A stretch of DNA of 59,800 nt from GCA-2718035 sp964435285 (GTDB lineage: Bacteria > Bacteroidota > Bacteroidia > Flavobacteriales > TMED113): NCBI GenBank assembly GCA_964435285.1, contig CAYSYA010000010.1:1-59800 (forward strand). The letters are read 5' to 3'. Positions 52,907 to 59,800 of the stretch are shown here, piece after piece. Every line of letters begins with the position of its first letter. Position 1 is the stretch's first letter. The notes below the pieces were generated by a model. The model was given only the letters and a program-made list of their open reading frames with translations, was not told the origin of the DNA and searched no databases. The position numbers were made by a program, and so were the translations under genes.

Positions 52907-55900
52907 ATGAGTAGATCAAGCATTTTATTTAGTATTCTATTTTTATTGTTTCAATTTTCTTATTCTCAACCTACAAATGAGACAGTAGAAGCAGGTGCAT
53001 ATTATTTTAATCCAAATCCAATAGAAATTGAGGTTGGTTCAACTGTAACTTGGATTAACGTTGGAGGTTTACACGATGTAAATGGTATTACAAATACTCT
53101 ATCAGGTGAATCATTTGGTAACCCCGAAGACTTTTCATTACCTGCTGTATATGCAGTAAATGCAGACAACCCTGTTGAAATAGGATCTTACACTTTTACT
53201 GTTCCTGGTACGTATAATTATGACTGTTCGATTGGTAATCATGCTGAACAAGGGATGGTTGGTCAAATAATTGTAACATATGTATCTTATCCTGGTTGTA
53301 TGGATGAATTAGCTTGTAATTATGATATGACGGCTAATGAAGATGATGGGTCGTGTATATTTAATGGAAATGATGTAAACGGAGAAGCTAATGGTGGAGG
53401 TTTTTGTTGTGAAGCACTTACACCGGAGTGTCTTGCTTGTGCCGCGTGTTTAACCCCTGAGCAATGGTGTGCTGATCAAGGATGGGGTTATCCTGGATGT
53501 GAAGCGTATGAAATATTAGGGTGTACTGACGACGGAATGCAAGATTGGTCTCCTTTCCCTGGAAATATAGCAGATAATTTCAACCCTGATGCAAATACTG
53601 ATGATGGCTCTTGTTTATATTGGGGATGTGGTAATCCAAATAATAATTTAATATTAATTGGAACATTTATGGACGAAGGACAAGATGGATGGGATGGAGC
53701 TTCTATGACTGTTTTAAATGTTTGGGATGAATCAGAATATTATGCAGAGGGAGAAGAAGTTTTTTACTTTACCTTAACAGAAGAAATTGGTTATACTTTA
53801 CCTGGTCCTGCTTCTGAGGATACAAATAATGATGGAGAGATTAATTATTTAGATTGCCCAGAGTGTCCTTTAAACCCTGACTATGAGGGAGAATGGGGTT
53901 ACGTGGTAACGTTTTGTGCTCCTGATGATTTATTGGACGGATGTTATAATCTAATTGTAGATTATCCAAATGATCCATCATCTAGTCCAGAAATTTCATG
54001 GCAAATTCAAAATGCTGAATTTTCAGTTTTTGCGTTGACAGGTGCAGCAGGTTTTGACCAAACTAGTGGTTCAGCTTGTGAGGGCAATGAAGGAGAAGAA
54101 GGTTTTGATTTTTATGACTTAGATGTTGTTTCAGTAGAGTATAATGAAGGACAAGTTAGTACTGTTATTGCAAATGCTGGTAATGAAACAACTCCAATTG
54201 GTGGGTATACTTGGATTCTTGTAGATGGGTCTTCTGTATTAGTTGATACTCCTCCATCTTGGGCTTTTGGATCATCAAATGAATTTACATATGATATTTC
54301 TGAATTTATTACTGATCTAGCTCCAGGTAATCATACCTTGACAGTTTGGGTAAACGGAGGTGAAGAAGAGCCTTTAGGTTCACAATATGGTTTGCCTGAA
54401 AACGAAATAAATCAGTTTGAATTTATTTTTGAAACATTTTATGAAAATAATTCTATGACCATTGATTTTGAAATTCCAATAGTTAATGGTTGTATGGATC
54501 CTTGGGCGGGCAACTATAATGCTTCCGCTAACACAGATGACGGTTCTTGTGATTATTCATGTAATGAACCAAGTCAATCAAGTTCTATTATCGTTAATTC
54601 TAGTCAATATCCAGAAGAAATTGGATGGAGTATCCAAACAATTGAAGGAGAATTAATTATCGAAGCAACGCCTGGTAATGCATCTCCTTATAATAGTTCA
54701 GATTATTCTGAAACAGGTTTATGTTTAGAGCCAGGTTGTTATATGTTGGTTATGACTGATACATATGGTGATGGTTGGAACGGAAATACTTTAGAAATGT
54801 TTGGTGAAACTTATTTCATTGCTTCTAACGGTTGGACTGTTTACGATGGTGGAGATTATCAGGAAGAGTTATTTGAAATTGGAGTAGGTGGTTGTGGAGA
54901 TTATCTTGGATGTACTGATGCTGCTGCTTCCAATTATAATGAAGCTGCAGTTCAAGATGATGGTAGTTGTACATACGACTGTTCGATTTTTACTGGAGCT
55001 GATTATGAATCTGTTTCAATAGAAGTTAATGGTGGTTCTTATCAATATGAAATATCTTGGGAAATTTTAGACTCTGATGGTAATATTGTCCTTTCTGCAT
55101 CTTCAGATGATGAAGATGAAGATACAAGTGGAGCACCATATGATAATGTTTCTTGTTTAGAAGTTGGTTGCTATACATTAAATATGTCAGATGAGTTCGG
55201 TGATGGTTGGAATGGCAATGTGATGACTATATCTACAGATTATGGAGCTTGGGAATTTACAATTGATAGTGGGGCAACGGGAACGGGTGAATTTGCTGTA
55301 GGTGACCCTTCTGCATGTGGAATAGTATTTGGGTGTATGGATGAAAATGCTGACAATTATAATGAAAACGCAACACTAGACATTATTGGTGGGAGTTGTA
55401 TATACTCGTGTCCTGATTCAACACAGATTTCAATTATTGTGGAAGGTGGGAGTTTTCCAGGGGAAGTATCATGGGAAATATTGGATTCAGATGGAAATTT
55501 AATTCTAGAGACTTTAGCGCCAGGATCTCCTTATTCGGCTGATGATTTATGTTTAGCTGATGGTTGTTACACTCTCAATATGTATGACTCTTTTGGAGAC
55601 GGATGGAATGGAGATGTTATTACTATTTCAGGAGATGGTGTAAGTGAAAATTCATCATTTACTATAGAAAATGCTGGTGGAAGTGGAGACTTTGCAACAG
55701 CAGTTTTTGGAGTTAACAATGACACTTGTGTCGTTTCAGGTTGTACTGATGAAGAAGCAGAAAATTATAACCCAGATGCAAATACTGAGGACGGTTCTTG
55801 TGAATATGATTGTGAATCTTGGTTAGATACAGAATCAGAGTTTACTTGTTATTGGTATGTTTGGGTATACAACTCATATGATTATACTGTAGCTGAAATG

Positions 55901-58900
55901 GAAAGTTTTGGTTATGATTGTACTTGCGTTGAGGATCCGATTCCTGGTTGTACAGATCCAAATGCAGATAATTATGACCCTAATGCTACAGAAGCTAATG
56001 ATTCATGTACATATACTTGTGATGAAGAAGCGGGCCAGGTAACCACACTTATTACAGTTAGTGGTGGAACATGGCAAGGGGAAATTAGTTGGCAAATTTA
56101 TGATGATTCAGGAAACATGATAGCTAATGGAGGAGCTCCTTATTCTAATGAGATATGTTTATTAGATGACATGTGTTATACAATTGAAATGCAAGATTCT
56201 TTTGGAGATGGTTGGAATGGAAATGTTTTAACTATTGGTGATTTTACAACAAGTTTATACGCAGGTGATAATGCTACTGGAACATACAATTGTGTAATTG
56301 AATGTGATGTTGAGGAAACCCCAGTTGTGGTTAACAACGGACTCGGAACTACATTTGGATGGTCGATTACAAATAGTGCTGGTCAAGTAGTTGCAGGTGG
56401 TGGTTCAGATTTTGATGGAACAGTTTGTTTACCTGCTAATGATTGTTATGATGTTAATCTAGCTAGTTCTGGAGGTAACGGAGATGAAGGAGCAACTTTA
56501 ACTGTGGGTGACCAAACGTTTGGATGGACAGGATTTAGTTTTTGGTATGCAAATTACTATGAGAGCGTAGGTGATTTATGTCCAGTGTATGGATGTATGG
56601 ACCCATTAGCCGACAATTATAATCCTGATGCTACTTTAAATCAAACAGATAATTTAAATAGTGCAGACCCTTGTGAGTATTTTGGGTGTACTGATCCAAA
56701 TGCAGCAAATTATGATTCTAATGCTAATGTAGAAGATGGCTCTTGTGATTGTGGAGATGCTACTGCGTACATTATTAATATGTCAGATTCATTTGGTGAT
56801 GGTTGGAGTGGAAATAATTTAGTTATTACAGGGGCAGACGGAACAGAAGCAGGAACATTTACAATGGAAGGTGATGAAGGTCAAGCTTCAGTTTGTTTAC
56901 CTAATGATTGCTTTACTGTCACTTGTGATGGCGGTTCATGGCAAGGAGAAGTTTCATGGGAAATAGTCGATAACTCAGGAATTGTTATCATTTCGGGTGG
57001 AGCTCCATTTAGTGGATTAGTTTCTATAGGTTCAGAAGATGCTTGTGGTGATTTAATTGGATGTACAGATTCAGACGCACTAAACTATAATGAAAACGCA
57101 ATTCAAGATAACGGTTCTTGTGAATATGGGTGTGAACAAGATGGATTTGAATCAATTACAATGATTATCCCTGATTCTGGAGAAAATGCGGGCCCTTATC
57201 AGTATGAAATCGCATGGAATATTGAAGATGCAGATGGAAATATTATTTTTTCCGCTGGTACAGGTTGGGAAGAAGGAGCTTATGATTTTGAATATACTGC
57301 TATTGGTTCCTTCTGGACTTGTATAGATCCTAACTCTTGTTATACAATTAATATGAATGATGATTACGGAGATGGATGGAATGGAAGTATATTGACAGTT
57401 ACTAGTGAAACATTAGGAACACTAGATTATACTTTATATGCAGGCTATGATGGATCAGCAGAATTAGGTAACTGTCCATTTGAATGTGATTTTTCCACTG
57501 TTGATGTCTCAGTAGGTGATGGTGACACTTCTTCAGACTTTGGCTTTTCAATTACTGACTCGGAAGGTAATAGTGTTGCTTCAGGTGGTGCTGACTTTGA
57601 AGGTTTAGCATGCCTAGACCTTGAAAATGGTTGTTATGACATTGGTTTGTCAAGTGCAGCTGGAGGAGGGTATGGAAATGCATATTTAATTGTTGGAGAA
57701 CAAACATTTAGTTGGGATGATGGGACCTCAGGTTTTTGGAGTTCTAATTTTATTGAAGTAATAGGGGGAGGTTGTCCAGTATATGGATGTACAGATGCAA
57801 CAGCTAATAACTATAATCCAGATGCAGTAGTTAATCAAGTTTCTGCAATAGATACTACTGATCCTTGTGAATATTGGGGTTGTACAGATCCAAATGCTGT
57901 TAATTATGATGATACATCCAACTATAATGATGGTTCTTGTGATTATGGTTGTGAAGAACTTGGTTTAACTACGTATTCAATTTCTTGTGATGGTGGTGAT
58001 TGGCAAGGTGAAGTTAGTTGGAGTATTACTGGAACTGATGGTTTAGTTGCTGCCGCAGGTGGAGCTCCATATAATGGTGGAGGTTGTTTTGATCCAAATC
58101 AATGTTATGAAGTTAGTATGACTGATTCATTTGGTGATGGTTGGAATGGTAATATTCTTGATGTTAATGGTCAACAATTTACCTTTACTTCAGGCTTTTC
58201 TTCTTCTGAATTTATGGAGGGGGCTGAGGGGTCTTGTTCTGACTTTGAGGGATGTACGGACCCAACAGCAGTTAATTTTGACTCAACTGCCGCTTTAGAT
58301 GATGGTTCATGTGCTTACTCTTGTGCTGAAATAGGATTATCAGAAGCTAGTATATATATGTCTACTAATGGAACCGTTTCAGGATGGTATGGTAGTAATT
58401 TAAACATAGGTAATGACTCGTTTACATTAACAGGTTACACTCAAACCTTAACAGCATGTCTTGACTTAACAGAATGCCTGGGAGTTACTGCAGGTGGGGG
58501 AATCATGCAATATCAAATTGGATGGTCGATAACTATAGATGGTGAAGTTGTTCTTGATGGATCAGCTCCATTCGTTGGAGACGTTGGGAATTGTGATATT
58601 CCTGGTTGTGTAGACATTACTGCATGTAATTATGATGAAGGTGCTGATTTAGATGATGGTTCTTGTATCTACCCTATTTCATCAGAATTAGATTGTGATG
58701 GAAACTGCTTATCTGATACTGACGGAGATGGAGTATGTGATGAAAATGAAGTAGCAGGTTGTATGGATTCTACTGCTTTAAACTTTAATTCAAACGCCAC
58801 TGATGATGAAGGTTGTATTTATGAAGTATTAGGTTGCATGGACCCTTCTGCAGCTAATTTCGATGAGTCTGCTAATACTGATGATGGTTCTTGTGATTAT

Positions 58901-59800
58901 GGTCCATGGGGTGAAGTAACAACTACTGACTGTAATATGACTATATTACTTCCATCTGATGCCTCTATTACAATTGAAGGAGGTGAAATTACACCAGGAG
59001 ACTGGGTAGGAGTATTCTATATGAATGATGAAACTGGTGAAATGATTTGTGGTGGTTCTACGATTTGGACTGGTGAAACAACTTCTGTTGCTGCTTGGGG
59101 AGCAGAAGGTGGTGATAACGGTTTCGAGTCTGGTGAGAATTTAACATGGGGAGTATATGATAGTGAAACGAATAACTTTATAATTGGTGCTAATGCTTCT
59201 TACACTTTTGGAGCAGGTACTTATTCGTGTAATGGCCTGTCAGGTATAAGTTCTATTGATGCTGTATCTACATTCACCCAAGAAATTCCTTTAACTACTG
59301 GTTGGGGTATTTGGTCAACATACATTGATCCAGAAAACACAGATATGGCTTCTGTATTTAGTGGCATTGTTAGCGATTTAATTATTGTTAAAGACGAAGC
59401 AGGAAGTGTTTATTGGCCAATGTTTGGATTGAATTCAATAGGTTCATTAACTAAAGGAAAAGGTTATCAAGTAAAAATGGATGCTGATGCAACTTTAGTT
59501 CTTGAAGGCGACCTTGTTCCTTTTAATTATGATATTGTTCTTGATGAAGGTTGGGGAATTACAGGTTATTTACATCAAGACTGTTACAGTGCAATTGATA
59601 TGATGTCGCCTGTTGTTAATGATTTAATTATTCTTAAAGACGAGGCAGGAAGTGTTTATTGGCCAATGTTTGGATTAAATTCTATTGGTAACATGTGTCC
59701 TGGAAAAGGGTATCAAATTAAGATGGATGCATCTACTACATTAAATTATCCAGCTTCAGGAGGAGCTAGATATGGTGATGTTTATACTGAGAGACCTGTT
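52907..59800 (+). CDS. giant secreted repeat protein with N-terminal cupredoxin domain (5' part, runs off the edge)
   Basis: 2298 codons in one open frame with no stop at the right edge. Residues 1-20 are a signal peptide (FQFSYSQ). Residues about 22-125 are a plastocyanin/azurin-like domain with all type-1 copper ligands: H56, C107, H112, M117 (C-x4-H-x4-M). A Cys cluster (about 166-188), a CARDB-like region (about 405-520), at least 15 GC(T/M)DxxAxNY...DDGSC modules and seven D-G-W-(N/S)-G modules follow, then a domain shared with the 5238 gene (about 2003-2105) and two copies of a VYWPMFGLNS repeat. It is probably T9SS cargo and a surface adhesin or binding protein; the C-terminus is unseen. 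A -7 box, TAAATTTG, lies at 52806-52813. The 148-base spacer before the ATG holds nothing else supportable. Confidence 0.85.
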   Translation, partial: MSRSSILFSILFLLFQFSYSQPTNETVEAGAYYFNPNPIEIEVGSTVTWINVGGLHDVNGITNTLSGESFGNPEDFSLPAVYAVNADNPVEIGSYTFTVPGTYNYDCSIGNHAEQGMVGQIIVTYVSYPGCMDELACNYDMTANEDDGSCIFNGNDVNGEANGGGFCCEALTPECLACAACLTPEQWCADQGWGYPGCEAYEILGCTDDGMQDWSPFPGNIADNFNPDANTDDGSCLYWGCGNPNNNLILIGTFMDEGQDGWDGASMTVLNVWDESEYYAEGEEVFYFTLTEEIGYTLPGPASEDTNNDGEINYLDCPECPLNPDYEGEWGYVVTFCAPDDLLDGCYNLIVDYPNDPSSSPEISWQIQNAEFSVFALTGAAGFDQTSGSACEGNEGEEGFDFYDLDVVSVEYNEGQVSTVIANAGNETTPIGGYTWILVDGSSVLVDTPPSWAFGSSNEFTYDISEFITDLAPGNHTLTVWVNGGEEEPLGSQYGLPENEINQFEFIFETFYENNSMTIDFEIPIVNGCMDPWAGNYNASANTDDGSCDYSCNEPSQSSSIIVNSSQYPEEIGWSIQTIEGELIIEATPGNASPYNSSDYSETGLCLEPGCYMLVMTDTYGDGWNGNTLEMFGETYFIASNGWTVYDGGDYQEELFEIGVGGCGDYLGCTDAAASNYNEAAVQDDGSCTYDCSIFTGADYESVSIEVNGGSYQYEISWEILDSDGNIVLSASSDDEDEDTSGAPYDNVSCLEVGCYTLNMSDEFGDGWNGNVMTISTDYGAWEFTIDSGATGTGEFAVGDPSACGIVFGCMDENADNYNENATLDIIGGSCIYSCPDSTQISIIVEGGSFPGEVSWEILDSDGNLILETLAPGSPYSADDLCLADGCYTLNMYDSFGDGWNGDVITISGDGVSENSSFTIENAGGSGDFATAVFGVNNDTCVVSGCTDEEAENYNPDANTEDGSCEYDCESWLDTESEFTCYWYVWVYNSYDYTVAEMESFGYDCTCVEDPIPGCTDPNADNYDPNATEANDSCTYTCDEEAGQVTTLITVSGGTWQGEISWQIYDDSGNMIANGGAPYSNEICLLDDMCYTIEMQDSFGDGWNGNVLTIGDFTTSLYAGDNATGTYNCVIECDVEETPVVVNNGLGTTFGWSITNSAGQVVAGGGSDFDGTVCLPANDCYDVNLASSGGNGDEGATLTVGDQTFGWTGFSFWYANYYESVGDLCPVYGCMDPLADNYNPDATLNQTDNLNSADPCEYFGCTDPNAANYDSNANVEDGSCDCGDATAYIINMSDSFGDGWSGNNLVITGADGTEAGTFTMEGDEGQASVCLPNDCFTVTCDGGSWQGEVSWEIVDNSGIVIISGGAPFSGLVSIGSEDACGDLIGCTDSDALNYNENAIQDNGSCEYGCEQDGFESITMIIPDSGENAGPYQYEIAWNIEDADGNIIFSAGTGWEEGAYDFEYTAIGSFWTCIDPNSCYTINMNDDYGDGWNGSILTVTSETLGTLDYTLYAGYDGSAELGNCPFECDFSTVDVSVGDGDTSSDFGFSITDSEGNSVASGGADFEGLACLDLENGCYDIGLSSAAGGGYGNAYLIVGEQTFSWDDGTSGFWSSNFIEVIGGGCPVYGCTDATANNYNPDAVVNQVSAIDTTDPCEYWGCTDPNAVNYDDTSNYNDGSCDYGCEELGLTTYSISCDGGDWQGEVSWSITGTDGLVAAAGGAPYNGGGCFDPNQCYEVSMTDSFGDGWNGNILDVNGQQFTFTSGFSSSEFMEGAEGSCSDFEGCTDPTAVNFDSTAALDDGSCAYSCAEIGLSEASIYMSTNGTVSGWYGSNLNIGNDSFTLTGYTQTLTACLDLTECLGVTAGGGIMQYQIGWSITIDGEVVLDGSAPFVGDVGNCDIPGCVDITACNYDEGADLDDGSCIYPISSELDCDGNCLSDTDGDGVCDENEVAGCMDSTALNFNSNATDDEGCIYEVLGCMDPSAANFDESANTDDGSCDYGPWGEVTTTDCNMTILLPSDASITIEGGEITPGDWVGVFYMNDETGEMICGGSTIWTGETTSVAAWGAEGGDNGFESGENLTWGVYDSETNNFIIGANASYTFGAGTYSCNGLSGISSIDAVSTFTQEIPLTTGWGIWSTYIDPENTDMASVFSGIVSDLIIVKDEAGSVYWPMFGLNSIGSLTKGKGYQVKMDADATLVLEGDLVPFNYDIVLDEGWGITGYLHQDCYSAIDMMSPVVNDLIILKDEAGSVYWPMFGLNSIGNMCPGKGYQIKMDASTTLNYPASGGARYGDVYTERPV
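53293..58900 (+). repeat. array of Cys modules and DGWNG modules in the giant gene
   Basis: Modules of about 21 residues with pattern GC(T/M)D-x2-A-x-NY-x2-A-x2-DDGSC occur near 53293, 54490, 54910, 55333, 55741, 55949, 56591, 56686, 57060, 57787, 57882, 58250, 58606, 58759 and 58834, with a degenerate one at 53521. They alternate with longer beta-type modules whose landmark is FGDGWNG (near 54770, 55197, 55593, 56205, 56793, 57367, 58134). Two copies (56591, 57787) carry longer inserts before the last Cys. DNA identity between copies is moderate, so this is an old array. Confidence 0.85.
59375..59443 (+). repeat. direct repeat copy 1 near the right edge
   Basis: A 69-base stretch encoding DLIIVKDEAGSVYWPMFGLN-SIG. 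It differs from copy 2 (59621-59689) at only five positions, three of which are silent third-base changes, and shares an uninterrupted 32-base core. The period is 246 bases, or 82 residues. Confidence 0.85.
59621..59689 (+). repeat. direct repeat copy 2 near the right edge
   Basis: Second copy of the 69-base unit, encoding DLIILKDEAGSVYWPMFGLN-SIG, followed as in copy 1 by a GKGYQ(V/I)KMDA segment. The near-identity at DNA level, unlike the older Cys modules upstream, points to a recent duplication or gene conversion. Confidence 0.85.

Noticed and set aside
53293..58900. Calcium-binding thrombospondin type 3 repeats in the giant protein
   Set aside because: Only a single DTDGDGVCDE-like stretch (near 58717) resembles them; the array is made of GC(T/M)DxxAxNY...DGSC and DGWNG modules instead.

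Overview
The window is about 59.8 kb of AT-rich, gene-dense DNA with the gene order and families of a marine-type member of the Bacteroidetes, most likely the Flavobacteriales. The evidence is a complete division and cell-wall cluster beginning with mraZ, the gliding/type IX secretion (T9SS) genes gldB-gldC and porP-gldK-gldL-gldM-gldN, secreted proteins with GC(T/M)DxxAxNY...DDGSC modules and degenerate T9SS C-terminal tails, few Shine-Dalgarno-like leaders, and promoters of the Bacteroidetes form TTG-N17/18-TAnnTTTG. I saw no tRNA, rRNA, insertion sequence, prophage or CRISPR array.

Layout. Positions 97-5196: an OmpR/PhoB-type regulator, a soluble histidine kinase and a Tat-exported PhoX-like phosphatase, followed by a VTC (polyphosphate polymerase-type) protein, a DUF4956 membrane protein and a DUF2490 outer-membrane protein; this looks like a phosphate scavenging and storage block. 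5238-8249: a secreted lamin-tail protein, a YceI-like lipoprotein and a LuxE-like protein. 8317-12069: LMW-phosphatase-like protein, TrmB, Mrp, NifU-type protein, flavoprotein ferredoxin reductase and [2Fe-2S] ferredoxin. 12047-16208: NadE, a beta-barrel protein, GldB, GldC, the GTPase YihA and an alpha/beta hydrolase. 16351-31637: MraZ-box operator and the mraZ-rsmH-ftsL-ftsI-murE-mraY-murD-ftsW-murG-murC-ftsQ-ftsA-ftsZ cluster, closed by a bidirectional hairpin. On the minus strand, 37637 down to 31688: miaB, a sigma-54 activator, lptE, a TPR protein, secG, groES and groEL. 37766-47557: topA, an arginase-fold protein lacking metal ligands, then the T9SS core genes. 47622-52758: FAD oxidoreductase, SDR, CPBP protease, small secreted protein, secreted lipase-like hydrolase and rhomboid protease. 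52907 to the right edge: the first 2298 codons of a giant secreted repeat protein that begins with a copper-binding (cupredoxin) domain and is still open at the edge.

How it fits together. The T9SS core (PorP/SprF-like, GldK-N) would export cargo such as the 5238 and 50714 products and probably the giant protein. A near-perfect sigma-54 promoter sits directly before groES, and a sigma-54 activator gene lies upstream in the same gene string, so chaperonin expression may be under sigma-54 control. Three 10-bp-spaced GTGG repeats before mraZ are the expected autoregulatory MraZ sites.

Most worth following up: the sigma-54/groESL link, the arginase-fold pseudoenzyme in the T9SS locus, the giant cupredoxin-headed repeat protein, the domain inserted inside a Cys module of the 5238 gene and shared with the giant protein, the phosphatase/VTC block, and the hexapeptide tandem array in FtsZ.
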